From Chrysemys picta bellii (Eukaryota > Chordata > Testudines > Emydidae), in the NCBI RefSeq assembly GCF_011386835.1, contig NC_088794.1, positions 70,070,434 through 70,134,433 on the forward strand: DNA of 64,000 nucleotides, read 5' to 3'. Positions 21,641 to 32,988 of the stretch are shown here, one piece after another. Made by a program: the position numbers and the translations under genes. The number at the start of each line of letters is the position of its first letter. The first letter of the stretch is position 1. The notes under the pieces were generated by a model. It was not told the origin of the DNA. It did not search any database and was given only the letters and a program-made list of their open reading frames with translations.

Positions 21641-22234
21641 TTTGAAAAAGGAAGCATGTCTCATAAGATGAGAACTGCTTTAATTACTTTAATATTAAAG
21701 AAGAACAAAGATGGTCACAATTGAGGTGACTTCTGCCCCATATCTCTATTGAACACAGATTAAAAAATAATTGAAAATGTTTTAGCAACACAAGTGAACA
21801 CCATCATCCCATCAATTATACATGCAGATGAAGTTGGTTTTATTAAAGGAAGACTGGCTGTTGATAATACGAGAAAAATTGCTCATGTGATCCAGCTAGC
21901 TCAGATGTTCCCTTTATAGCCTTACCTATAGATGCAGAGAAAGCTTTGGATAAGGTTCAATGGCCTTATCTAATGATTGTCCTAAAATATTCAGATTTGG
22001 AAGAATATTCCTGAATTGGGTCAGTGTATTATACAACTCACTCCTTGCTTCACTATAAACTAATGCAATTATTTGTCCCACATTTCAACTAGAAAGAGAG
22101 ACATAACAGGGCTGTTTTCCCTCACCCCTCCTTTTTAATCTCTCTTGAACCACTGGCAATATACATACATCAGCACTGAAGGTGTGACTATAAACATGAT
22201 CATCAGTTGGCAAAAGCAAATAGAACAAATGCCC

Positions 22235-22430
22235 AGTTTGCCAAAAAAGTGGGGTGCTCCCCCTAGGGGGGCACAGAGGAACATTTGGTGCAGAGGTGAG
22301 CAGCAACAAGAGGTGCCAGGCAGGGGGGCTCAGGCTGTCAGCCCCCAGCTGCATGGGGCTTAGGCAGTCAGGCCCATCCCCAGGTGGTAAGGGGCAAGAC
22401 TCCAGGTGTGGGGGAGTTTTTACTTTGGGA
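22235..22430. other. GC-rich insertion of unknown type in the L1-like remnant
   Basis: A G/C-rich block (CCCCCTAGGGGGGCACAGAGG and onward) interrupts the L1-like translation. It resembles the interior of hAT-type elements elsewhere in the window, but no clean inverted ends or duplication were seen. Confidence 0.35.
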
Positions 22431-22504
22431 AATATGGTCAGCCTAAGCAATGGTTTTATCCAAAAGATCAGATCCTTCTCAGTTTCAGCATTTTCCATTT
22501 GAAA

Positions 22505-22985
22505 TATCATAGAAATGTAGGTCTGGAAGGATCTCTAAGTCCATCAAATCCAGCCCCCTGCGCTGTGGCAGGCCCAAGTAAACCTAGACCATCCCTAACA
22601 GAAAAGTGTCCAATGATGGGGATTCCATGACCTCTTTTGGAAGCATATTCCTATTATAGTTAGACATTTTTTCCTAATATCTAACCTAAGTCTCTCTCAC
22701 AAGATTAAACCTATTACTTCTCATCCTACCTTCAGTAGACATGCAGAACAATTGTTGACCATCCTGTTTATAACAGTCCTTAACATATTTGAAGACTATG
22801 ATCAGGTCCCCCCTCAGTCTTCTTTTCTCAAGACTAAACATGCCCAGTTTTTTTACCTTTCCTCATAGGTCATGTTTTCTAAACCTTTTATCATTTTTAT
22901 TGCTCTCCTCTGAACTTTTTCCAATTTGTCCACATCTTTGCTGGTGCCCAACACTGGACACAGTAATCCAGCAAGGAAAAAATGT
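22505..22985 (-). mobile_element. CR1 LINE 3' fragment
   Basis: The antisense CR1 3' end begins at ATCATAGAAATGTAGG (22508) and continues through TCCAGCCCCCTGCGCTGTGG, ATTCCTATTATAGTTAGACA and GATCAGGTCCCCCCTCAGTC to CACTGGACACAGTAATCCAGC. It sits inside the L1-like remnant and is therefore younger than it. Confidence 0.85.
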
Positions 22986-23382
22986 ATTCAGGTATTAAAA
23001 TTTGTCCTAATCTTCCCAAAATAGTTTCTATACATATGGACTATATATTAAAGGAAATTTCCAAGATGTGAAGAAGTGGCATCCCTTCCCTCTATCCTTA
23101 CTGGGGAGAATAGAAATGGCCAAAATGAATATCTGTCGAAGATTGACATATCATTAGTCTATTGCCTTTCAAGGTCTCTCCCTCACTCTTTGCTCAAATA
23201 CATAGGCTTTAGCATGCAATTTATATGGGATTAAAATCAGCCTCGCTTGTCACTCAAGACCCTTAAAAAATCCTGGGCAACTGTAGATATGGTATTGACA
23301 AATCTGTATCTATATTATCTAGTATTCCAAATGTGTCCTGTTATAAGGTGGTTCCCCTTCACTGGCACAGACTGGTTTGGTG

Positions 23383-23970
23383 AACTCATGGATTTCAAGG
23401 CCAGAAGGAATTATTGTGATCATCTAGTCTGACCTCCTGTATAACACAGGCCATAGAACTCCCCCAAAATAATTCCTACAGCAGATCTTTTGGAAAAATA
23501 TCCAATCTTGATTTTAAAATTATCAGTGATGAAGAATCCACCATGACCTTGGTCAATTGTTCCAATGGTTAATTACTCTCACCATTAAAAATTTACATGT
23601 TATTTCTAGTCTGAATTTTTCTAGATTCAGCTTCCAGCCATATGTTTCTCTGCTTGACTGAAGACCCATTATTCAATATTTGTTCCCATGTAGATACTTA
23701 TAGACTATAATCAAGTCATCCCTTAATCTTCTTTTTGTTTAGCTAAATATATTGAGCTCTTGAATCTATCACTATCAGGCATGTTTTCTAATCCTTTAAT
23801 CATTCTCATGGCTTTTCTCAGAACTCTCTCCAGTTTATCAACATCCTTCATGAATTGTGGGCATCATAACTGGACATTGTTCCTGCAGTAGTTGCAGTGC
23901 CAAATATAGAGGTAAAATAACCTCTCGACTCCTACTCGAGATTCCCCTGTTTATCAGCCACTCCATTATT
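23383..23970 (-). mobile_element. CR1 LINE 3' fragment, another subfamily
   Basis: Antisense landmarks are CATGGATTTCAAGGCCAGAA (3' end), TGATCATCTAGTCTGACCTC, CAATCTTGATTTTAAAAT, GGCTTTTCTCAGAACTCTCTC and CAGTGCCAAATATAGAGGTA. The subfamily differs from the copy at 22505 by its tail sequence. Its left end touches the resumed L1-like remnant. Confidence 0.85.
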
Positions 23971-25398
23971 ATGCCTGGGATCCATGTCAGGCCTATTATT
24001 ACCCCATTAGACAAAGGGGATAGGAAGCACCTGAACTAGAACTCCTTTGAGGCACCACAGCAGCATTTCTAAATTGGATTTTTCAGTTTTCAGACAATTT
24101 TTGGGGGGGGAGGGAGGGGGTCAGACAAACATTTTCAGTTTTCAGGTTTTTGCTGAAATTGATACATTTTCCACAAAATAAAGTCCCCCTTTTACAACCC
24201 GCTCTATTTGAGAGACTTTACAGATCTCTAACCAGGATTGGTGGTTTGTCTGCATTTACTCTGCCAGTTGTCTGAACAGGTGTTATCACCAAAAACAAGG
24301 CTTAAGTGCTGTGAATAGAAGAGTCTTTTCCTGTTTCACAAGAAATTTTCTAGGTTTTTGAACATATTTAGCGCAATGATGACTAATAAAAGAATTAACC
24401 TAACACTGACAGCTGCCTACTATAATCTCAGAAAGCAAGACCTTCAGTCATTCTTTGAGTGTGGTGATATATCCAGGATCATTATAAAGGCAAATTTCTC
24501 TTTTACAAAAGCCAATGACCTGCTCTTGTACCACCATAACAATGTCTGAGATCACATGCTTTTATGATCACAGGGGTGTATCCTGAAGTCCCTAATGGGT
24601 TTCCAGTCAGCTACAGCTCTCAATGATATCAATGGAAGTTTTGCCTGAGTAAGAAATGACTAGAAACTTTGGAATCTAACCCACAGTATAAGGCAGATGA
24701 GTCTGCTTACATAATTAAAAGGTTAAAATTGTGTTGTTTAATGCCAGTTCTATATTTGTAAAACGTAAGTATGGAGAACATAGGACATTTCTGTATAATT
24801 TTTATGAAAAATATGAGACTTGGTTTACCCACTCACTTTTCTATTGTGATCTACTAGGACTGAAAGGGATTCATTTCTTCTCTGGGACAAAAGATTGTCT
24901 ACATGGGGGAAATGCCTGGAATAGCCATAGCTGAATAGTTATTCCACTCTAACTCCCCATATGGGACCTCATATTCCACACTATGAATGTCTTTGTGCAG
25001 TTTAGGTTAAGCCACTTCCCAAAAGGCATTCTGAATGAGGAATAAGTATTAAAGAGGCACAGTTAGTGCAGAGTAGTAATTGTGTTTTAAATTTACACCC
25101 TAACTATTTCACACTAACTTCCTTATGAATTTCTCAGGTAGACAAACCCTAAGAGATGGGTGTTGGTCACATAGGCATGTCTGGGTTGGTATGAATGAAC
25201 TATCAAGAACTATCCACATTACTAGCCTTCCCTTGGAGTTACAAGAAAAGATCAATGACCAGATATTTTTAATGACTGGCAGCCAAGGCTGAGGCAGAGC
25301 ATATAAAAACAGCATGACTAGAGCTTGAAATGAAGAACTGAGGTGTCAGAGAAATGTTATAAGAACTTTGCTGCCCAGTGCAGAGAGAAAAACATTGG
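23971..25398. other. Non-coding stretch
   Basis: No gene recognised. A G-run at about 24104-24120 and T-rich flanks (about 24070-24180) look like the remains of an unidentified repeat. Confidence 0.4.
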
Positions 25399-25399
25399 G

Positions 25400-25580
25400 G
25401 GGAGGAATAGCTCAGTGGTTTGAGCATTGGCCTGTTAAACCCAGGGTTATGAGTTCAATCCTTGATGGGGCTACTTAGGGATCTGGGGCAAAATAAGTAT
25501 TTGGTCCTGCTAGTGAAGGCAGGGGGCTGGATTCAATGACCTTTCAAAGTCCCTTCCAGTTCTAGGAGATAAGATATCTC
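25400..25580 (+). mobile_element. tRNA-derived SINE of cryptodiran turtle type
   Basis: The head is tRNA-like, with an internal pol III A box (TAGCTCAGTGGTTTGAGC, 25409-25426) and B box (GTTATGAGTTCAATCC, 25445-25460). A tRNA-unrelated region follows (GGATCTGGGGCAAAATAAG), then a CR1-like tail (CAATGACCTTTCAAAGTC, CCTTCCAGTTCTAGGA). Such SINEs are known from cryptodiran turtles and use the CR1 machinery through the shared tail. This is the best single clue to the source organism. Confidence 0.88.
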
Positions 25581-27436
25581 CATTAATTTTTAAATTAAAA
25601 ATTGGGCTAGAATGGCAGGAGTGCTGCCAGTATGGACAGGTGTGTAAGCTTTGCTGTTTCATTCTAACCTAAGAATCCTAACATATTGTATTCCAGCTGA
25701 CTAATAAAAGCTGTCTTCTTGGAAAAGGCTGTCCTCTGCCATTGCAAACATCTGCTGTTTGCATCGCTCCCAATGGGGTAAAGCCTCTAACAGGAGTTCA
25801 AGTTCTTTTGGACTCTCTGGAGAAGCCATGGTGAGAAACAATGGTGCCAAAGTTAGGGCCCAGACTTGTGGTAGTGGGGGCCAGAGGTCTCCCTCTTGCA
25901 AACAAATGGAGACTCAGGACCTAGCAACAAAAAGAGTATGCTCCCTGAGAGACTGTATAAAGGCTGGAAGTAAGCTCACCCTAGGGATCCATAATAATAT
26001 GGCCAGGTAAAGAAAATAAGAATCTGTTCAACATTTTAACTGAACAGAAAGAATCTTTTTTAGGTTTGAAACTATTCTGATAAGTTTAATCTCTCCCTTT
26101 TCTGAGCCCCCAACCCCAGCCCAGTTTTGGTGAAATCTATCTTGGAATCTCAGCAGATATAGACACTAGTGATGAGTGCTATATTCAATTCTTATGACTT
26201 CAGAACTTTCCAAAGCAAAGATATGGGGAAATGCAACATCAGGTAATAATCCTCATAATGTGCAAGATTTCACAATGGCCTCCAGTCAGAGCCCAGCAGA
26301 AATAGTACCAGTCCTGAGCAGAAGTTGAGTTGGGAGACCAATCGTGGGACTAGGCTAAATAATTGTGTCCAGGGCTACTATTTGGGTTAGGAAACATGAA
26401 CTGCATTACTGAGTCTGTTTGGGGTTGGGAAGGTGGAGCTGAGGATAAAAGCAATGTAAAGATGGGGACAGGAGGAAGAGGTTTGTTTGGGAGATGGCTA
26501 GGAAGCAGAGAGAAAAGAAGATCTCCCAAGATTTGACATTTCAGGCTCAATTCATACTTGATTAAGAGACATCACTTTTGTGTCTTAAAAAATCTAGTAC
26601 AGCCTCTGGCAATAGATTCATGCCATAGAGGTTGTGGATGAACTAAAAAAGTCAAAGAATCAGTAAATGTTTAGTTAATAATCAGCTAAAGATGATGATA
26701 TATGGAGGACATTCTGGTAAGGCTACTGTGAATTGTCTATACAGAAAATAAAATTCTACCTTAGTTTTTCCACATTTCCAGGCATGCCAAAATGAAAAAT
26801 GACCAAGACTGAGATTTCTTGACAATTTCCCAGTTGAGATTGCCAGGTAGAATTATGTCTGATTGAATTAATTAGCCCAAATTTTCTCCTGCATCTAATC
26901 TCCTTTCCAAAATGTATTACTTATGATCATTTGAAAAAAAAAAGGAATAAAATAATAACCCATCTCTAACAAGAATAAAGGAGTCTGAATTAAGGACCAT
27001 AACATTAATTTTGTCAGAAAAGAAGAAATAATTAGGAGCAAATTATAACATTAGGAAAAACAAATGTTAAAGAAACATAAATATTGCAAATAATTTGGAC
27101 CTAACACTACTAGCTACATTATATATTGGGGTGTAGTTACAGATCTTTTGTTTGCATGTCTGAATATTGCTTATTGTTGGTGTCCCAGGCATGCTTTAGG
27201 ATTATCCCTCAAAGATACTCTTATTTTGGAAGATTTTTCCTACATATTTCATTGTGGGCCTGATCCAAAGTCTACCGAAGTTAATGAAAGAACTCCTGAT
27301 GCCTCCAATGGGCTCTGGAGTACACAGCTATGCCTTTTTCTTTTTTCTCCTCATTTTATTTTCTTGTTCTTATCCTCTTCTCTGTTTCTTTTTTATTCAC
27401 CTTATATTACAAGAGCACTTTCCATGTATGTGTTCA
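25581..27436. other. Non-coding stretch
   Basis: AT-rich, no recognised gene or element boundary. Confidence 0.4.
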
Positions 27437-27524
27437 TAGAATCCTAGAATCATAGAATATCAGGGTTGGAAGGGACCTCAGGAGGTCATCTAGTCCAACC
27501 CCCTGCTCAAAGCAGGACCAATCC

Positions 27525-27649
27525 TAGGGTGACCAGAAAGCAAGTGTGAAAAATCAGGACAGGGGGTAGGGGGTAATAGGCTTCTATATAAGAAAAAGCC
27601 TCAAATATCGGGACTGTCCCTATAAAATCGGGACATCTGGTCACCCTTA
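27525..27649. mobile_element. Small hAT-type MITE inside CR1
   Basis: The ends are TAGGGTGACCAGA (27525) and TCTGGTCACCCTTA (to 27649), inverted copies apart from one extra base. They are flanked by ACCAATCC (27517-27524) and CCCAATCC (27651-27658), an 8-bp duplication with one change. Without it, the CR1 sequence reads through normally. The family carries GGGACTGTCCCTATAAAATC in its interior. Confidence 0.82.
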
Positions 27650-27662
27650 ACCCAATCCCCAA

Positions 27663-30440
27663 CTAAATCATCCCAGCCAGGGCTTTGTCAAGCCTGACCT
27701 TAAAAACCTCTAAGGAAGGAGATTCCACAACTTCCCTAGGTAACCCATTCCAGTACTTCACCACCCTCCTAGTGAAAAAGTTTTTCCTAATATCCAACCT
27801 AAACCTTCCCCACTGCAACTTGAGACCATTACTCCTTGTTTTGTCATCTGCTACCACTGAGAACAGTCTAGATCCATACTCTTTGGAACCCCCTTTCAGA
27901 TAGTTAAAAGCAGCTATCAAATCCCCCCTCATTCTTCTCTTCTGCAGACTAAATAATCCCAGTTTCCTCAGCCTCTCCTCATAAGTCATGTGCTCCAGAC
28001 CCCTAATCATTTTTGTTGCCTTCTGCTGGACTCTTTCCAATTTTTTCCACATCCTTCTTGTAGCGTGGGGCCCAAAACTGGACACAGTACTCCAGATGAG
28101 GCTTCACCAATGTCGAATAGAGGGGAATGATCACATCCCTCGATCCTCTGGCATTGCCCCTACTTATACAGCCCAAAATGCCGTTAGCTTTCTTGGCAAC
28201 AAGGGCACACTGTCGACTCATATCCAGCTTCTCGTCCACTGTAACCCCTAGGTCCTTTTCTGCAGAACTGCTGCCTAGCCATTCAGTCCCTAGTCTGTAG
28301 CAGTGCATAGGATTCTTCCGTCCTAAGTACAAGACTCTGCACTTGTCCTTGTTGAACCTCATCAGATTTCTTTTGGCCCAATCCTCTAATTTGTCTAGGT
28401 CCCTCTGTATCCTATCCCTACCCTCCAGTGTATCTACCACTCCTCCCAGTTTAGTGCCATCTGCAAACTTGCTGAGGGTGCAGTCCATGCCATCCTCCAG
28501 ATCATTAATGAAGACATTGAACAAAACCATCCCCGGGACTGACCCTTGGGGCACTCCGCTTGATACCGGCTGCCAACTAGACATGGAGCCATTGAAAACT
28601 ACCCATTGAGCCTGACGATCTATAGACTTTATAGTCCATTCATCCAGTCCATACTTCTTTAACTTGCCAGCAAGAATACTGTGGGAGACCAATACTGTGG
28701 GAGACCAAAGCTTTGCTAAAATCAAGGAATAGCACATCCACTGCTTTCCCCTCATCCACAGAGCCAGTTATCTCATCATAGAAGGCAATTAGGTTAGTCA
28801 GGCATGACTTGCCCTTGGTGAATCCATGCTGACAGTTCCTGATCACTTTCCTCTCCTCAAAGTGCTTCAGAATTGATTGAGGACCTGCTCCATGATTTTT
28901 TCAGGGACTGAGGTGAGGCTGACTGGCCTGTTGTTCCCTGGATCCTCCTTCTTCCCTTTTTTAAAGATGGGCACTACATTAGCCTTTTTCCAGTCATCCG
29001 GGACCTCCCCTGATCGCCATGAGTTTTCAAAGATAATGGCCAATGGCTCTGCAATCACATCCGCCAACTCCTTTAGCACCCTCGGATGCAGCGCATCTGG
29101 CCCCATGGACTTGTGCTCATCCAGCTTTTCTAAATAGTCCTGAACCACTTCTTTCTCCACAGAGATCTCGTCACCTCCTCCCCATGCTGTGCTGCCCAGT
29201 GCAGCAGTCTGGGAGCTCACCCTGTTCATGAAGACAGAGGCAAAAAAGCACTGAGTACATTAGCTTTTTCCACATCCTCTGTCACTAGGTTGCCTCCCTC
29301 ATTCAGTAAGGGACCCACACTTTCCTTGACCTTCTTCTTGTTGCTAACATACCTTAATAAACCCTTCTTGTTACTCTTAACATCTCTTGCTAGCTGCAAC
29401 TCCAATTGTGATTTGGTCTTCCTGATTTCACTCCTGCATGCCTGAGCAATATTTTTATACTCCTCCCTGGTCATTTGCCCAAGCTTCCACTTCTTGTAAG
29501 CTTCCTTTTTTGTGTTTAAGATCAGCAAGGATTTCACTGTTAAGCCAAGCTGGTCGCCTGCCATATTTACTACTCTTTCTACACATCGGGATGGTTTGTT
29601 CCTGCAACCTCAATAAGGATTCTTTAAAATACAGCCAGCTCTCCTGGACTCCTTTCCCTCTCATGTTATTCTCCCAGGGGATCCTGCCCATCAGTTCCCT
29701 GAGAGAGTCAAAGTCTGCTTTTCTGAAGTCCAGGATCCGTATTCTGCTGCTCTCCTTTCTTCCTTGTGTCAGGATCCTGAACTTGACCATCTCATGGTCA
29801 CTGCCTCCCAGGTTTCCATCCACTTTTGCTTCCCCTACTAATTCTTCCCTGTTTGTGAGCAGCAGATCAAGAAGAGCTCTGCCCCTAGTTGGTTCCTCCA
29901 GCACTTGCACCAGGAAATTGTCCCCTATACTTTCCAAAAACTTCCTGGATTGTCTGTGCACCGCTGTATTGCTCTCCCAGCAGATATCAGGGTGATTGAA
30001 GTCTCCCATGAGAATCAGGGCCTGCAATCTAGTAAATTCTGTTAGTTGCCGGAAGAAAGCCTTGTCCACCTCATCCCCCTGGTCTGGTGGTCTATAGCAG
30101 ACTCCCACCACGACATCACCCTTGTTGCTCACACTTCTAAACTTAATTCAGAGACTCTCAGGTTTTTCTGTTGTTTCATACCGGAGCTCTGAGCAGTCAT
30201 ACTGTTCTCTTACATACAATGCAACTCCCCCACCTTTTCTGCCCTGCCTGTCCTTCCTGAACAGTTTATATCCATCCATTACAGTACTCCAGTCATGTGA
30301 GTTATCCCACCAAGTCTCTGTTATTCCAATCACATCATAATTCTTTGACTGTGCCAGGACTTCCAGTTCTCCCTGCTTGTTTCCCAGGCTTCTCGCATTT
30401 GTGTATAGGCATTTAAGATAATGTTTAATTGTCCTATTCT
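27663..30440 (-). pseudogene. CR1 ORF2 (endonuclease and reverse transcriptase), broken
   Basis: Encodes the protein that nicks target DNA and copies CR1 RNA. In minus-strand order: endonuclease (LKCLYTNARSLGNKQGELEV near 30400, IGITETWWDNSHDW near 30320, [13 protein letters not shown], then [16 protein letters not shown] near 30000), a linker, and the reverse transcriptase (FLDFSKA near 28760, [10 protein letters not shown] near 28560, FADGTKLGG near 28460, [12 protein letters not shown] near 28240), then the C-terminal [17 protein letters not shown] near 27930. Several frame changes separate the pieces. The catalytic FADD box reads FADG, so the enzyme would be inactive even without frameshifts. 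A 16-bp tandem duplication near 28675-28706 adds a frame break. Confidence 0.9.
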
Positions 30441-30497
30441 GCAGTCCACACTGTCTGTCTAGGTAGGGATTTCTATCACACTCAATACCCTGGTACC

Positions 30498-31258
30498 TGA
30501 GTCAATTATTTGAAATCAATGGGCCTAAGGTTCTCCTCTCACTAACATTAGTTTTACATCAGTAGAACTACATTGATTTCAATACAGTAAGTCCTGATTT
30601 ACATTGATATAAGTCAGAAAAGAAGCCTATCGGTACCAGTCAAGAGAGTGTACATTAATTATGTTAGATTACCTACAGCACCAGCCAATGGATTTCCCTA
30701 GTGGTAATGGCTTTCCTTCTGCAAACCTCTGTCTCTTAAGCAAGTCTGCTTCAGTAATGCTATAGTTAAAAGAAAATGAATGTTTGAAATAAAAATAAGT
30801 AAAAGTCATCATTATGACCTCTGTGCTTTCCAGCCCATGACTAATACTAAGCAGTGAATCATTGCTTAGTACATACATGGTATAAGATTCAATTTGCAAT
30901 AAGTATGTAGATAGGTGGAAAACAAAAATGCCAACTTTTGAGACACATGTGCAATAGAAAAAAAATCACTCTGCTGAATTTCACATAACAGGAGCAAAAC
31001 AAAAGGAAACTTTGAACCTCCTGTGCATTAAGATGAGTCATATATTGTGCATTATGACACATTTGTCACTGTCAGTTGATGTGACCCTGTGTATTTTATT
31101 TTGTCAGTCTTCTTCTTTTTAAACTGCTGGAGTTCTAAAAGAAAAAGAAATACAATCAAATACAATCAAAATGAATGCTGGGAATCACAGCATTTCAGAC
31201 CTTGAAGAGAATTAACAGTGCTGAGTACCGAAATAACATATTTTTACCATGTAAAGTA
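30498..31258. other. Non-coding stretch
   Basis: Contains a palindrome-type repeat scrap at about 30535-30610 (AGTTTTACATCAGTAGAACT, then TCCTGATTTACATTGAT). No gene. Confidence 0.4.
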
Positions 31259-31266
31259 TCTGGAGC

Positions 31267-31505
31267 CAGGGCTGGCTCCAGCTTTTTTGCCGCCCCAAGA
31301 GGCAAAAAAAAAAAAAAAAAAGGAAAACCCGACCGAGCTGCCACCAAAGTGCCGCCAAAGAAGAAGAAGAAGGGGAGTGAAGGACCCGCCACCAAATTGC
31401 CACCAGAGACCCGGACGTGCCACCCCAATACCGGACGGGGTGCCGCCCCTTTCTATTGGCCGCCCAAGCACCTGCTTCCTTCACTGGTGCCTGGAGCCGG
31501 CCCTG
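31267..31505. mobile_element. Non-autonomous hAT transposon, 239 bp
   Basis: The ends are CAGGGCTGGCTCCAG (31267-31281) and CTGGAGCCGGCCCTG (31491-31505), a 15-bp inverted repeat with one mismatch. The 8-bp duplication TCTGGAGC lies at 31259-31266 and 31506-31513. The interior holds an A-run of about 18 and GCCGCC-rich sequence. It is closely related in its ends to 45440-45588. Confidence 0.92.
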
Positions 31506-31513
31506 TCTGGAGC

Positions 31514-32560
31514 ACCTATTTTTGTGTGGTGGTTTACATTCCACAAGGATGTGGCAGATTGCAGAGCCATTGCAGAAAAGGAAACAAATAGTTGTAAAGA
31601 TCAATTCATGAAAGACTTGAATTAAAAAAAAAAAATTAAAAAAAAAAACACTTTAGGAAAATTCAGTGCAATTTACAAAATATACAGATCCTAGAGTAGG
31701 GATAAACTAAACATTCCTTCCTGAATGTTCCAGGAAGTTCAATTAAACAGCAAAAGATTATCTCATATCTCTAGAAAGCCAGATGTTCTGTAGCATTTCT
31801 CCAAGAAAGTAAGTGTGAAGAAATCACAGACATTACTGTGGGACTGGGCTTCTAATGATATAATCTCTTCTCATAACTTCAGTAACAGAAGGGTGATTGT
31901 TCTTTTAAAGAAAAACATCATTGTCAGCCATGTCCTTTAGCAACCAAAATAAATTAATAGTAAATTTACATCAGCATTTCACCCCCTCCCTTTCACAACA
32001 TTGGTCCAGCCTCTAGCTTTTCTGGAGACATCCGCAGGGATATTGCAGGGGATATTTCAACAGGCAGTTTTGGTCTAAACAGAATTATGGCTCGATAATC
32101 AGAAGTAAGACTTAGCAGTCCTGAGACAGAGAAGAGACTAGCAATAAAATCAATGATCTATAAACAAATATACTCAGAAAAAATTTCCAAGCCACTTTAT
32201 CAATATTTTAAACTATTAATAGTTCTTTCTCGGGACTTCTAAATACTTCACAACCTATTATCTTTGCATTTTACTTGCTGCAACAGCTAAGAAACTGTCA
32301 GTATTTATTATTAGCAGGATGATCCTACTATCAGTCAAATGTAAATAGATGGATAAGAATGACATCACAAGAAGTCCCCCCTTAACCAAAAGTCCCACTT
32401 TACTTCATTGTACTGGAAGTGATGTCACCAAAAATGAAGATGTCACAGGAATGGCGATTTCACTGGAAATGTCCTTCGGGGATTTGGCCTAATCCTTTTT
32501 GACCCCTGCCAGGCAACCAGAAGGCTCATCTTGCATAGGAGGGAAACCAATAATGCCTAA
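31514..32560. other. Non-coding stretch
   Basis: A-rich tracts at 31624-31648; otherwise unique-looking AT-rich sequence with no gene. Confidence 0.4.
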
Positions 32561-32561
32561 A

Positions 32562-32899
32562 CCAGTGCCTGACAAGGAGTTTTACCCTTAGAAATGATAA
32601 AGAAACACAACTAAACGCTAAAATGAAAAGAGAGAGAGATTTTATAATATGTGCAAAGAGACGTATTAAAAGAAAATAGATATTTATAAATCTAATTGTT
32701 AACTAAATGGCCTAGCAGCCCCAATTCAGTGACAGATAAGTAGCATTACTGTCCCTAGAAATGATAAAGAACTGCAGCTAAATGCACGTAAAGGCTAAAG
32801 CAGGTGGCGGGAGAGGGTTTAAAATATGTGCAAGGAGACTTGCTATGGAAAAAATGCTGTTTGTAAAAAAAGCCTAACTTAAATTATTAAAATTAAAAG
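32562..32899. repeat. Imperfect tandem repeat, unit about 166 bp
   Basis: CAGTGCCTGACAAGGAGTTT (32562) and TAGAAATGATAAAGAAACAC (32589) are echoed at 32728 (CAGTGACAGATAAGTAGC) and 32756 (TAGAAATGATAAAGAACTGC). AATATGTGCAA.GAGAC follows in each. The copies are diverged. Confidence 0.65.
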
Positions 32900-32988
32900 C
32901 CACACAAGCAGGAAAAAAAAAACAGTTAAAATAGGTGTAGAGAAAAATGTGACTGAGGATATACAAGTTCATGTCCTGGTCTCCACTA
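32900..32988. repeat. Left copy of a perfect 89-bp direct repeat
   Basis: Starts CCACACAAGCAGGAAAAA and ends TGTCCTGGTCTCCACTA. It is identical by eye to 34167-34255, including a run of ten A. The two copies enclose the LTR-like unit. Confidence 0.9.

Larger units (their letters stand above)
21730..23375 (+). pseudogene. L1-like LINE ORF2 remnant, split by later insertions
   Basis: The forward translation at 21740-22190, with frameshifts and stops, gives an L1-type reverse transcriptase: HADEVGFIKGRLAVDNTRKI, then an Asp-Ala-Glu-Lys-Ala-Phe segment (first catalytic Asp, about 21930) and LEPLAIYIH. After foreign DNA at about 22230-22985 the same ORF resumes at 23070-23370 with SLLGRIEMAKMNICRRL and SLKTLKKSWATVDM, then LYLYYLVFQMCPVIRW, the region following the L1 catalytic core. 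It is non-functional and old. The family could also be a Tx1-type relative of L1. Confidence 0.65.
27437..30497 (-). mobile_element. CR1 LINE, 5'-truncated, about 3 kb
   Basis: The element runs on the minus strand from about 30497 into its 3' end at 27437, where the CR1 terminal repeat is seen (antisense TAGAATCCTAGAATCATAGA). It keeps most of ORF2 and the 3' untranslated region but lacks ORF1 and the start of ORF2, the usual outcome of incomplete reverse transcription. A small hAT element sits in its 3' region. Confidence 0.92.

Noticed and set aside
25400..25475. Functional tRNA gene
   Set aside because: The A and B boxes belong to a SINE head. The acceptor stem does not pair, and the SINE body and CR1-like tail follow directly.
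28343..29995. Plus-strand open frames opposite the CR1 element
   Set aside because: They are mirror frames of the CR1 ORF2 on the minus strand, which has clear endonuclease and reverse-transcriptase motifs.
31175..31625. Several open frames with Lys- or Phe-rich runs
   Set aside because: They cross the A-run of a hAT element and change meaning at its boundaries, so they are chance frames.
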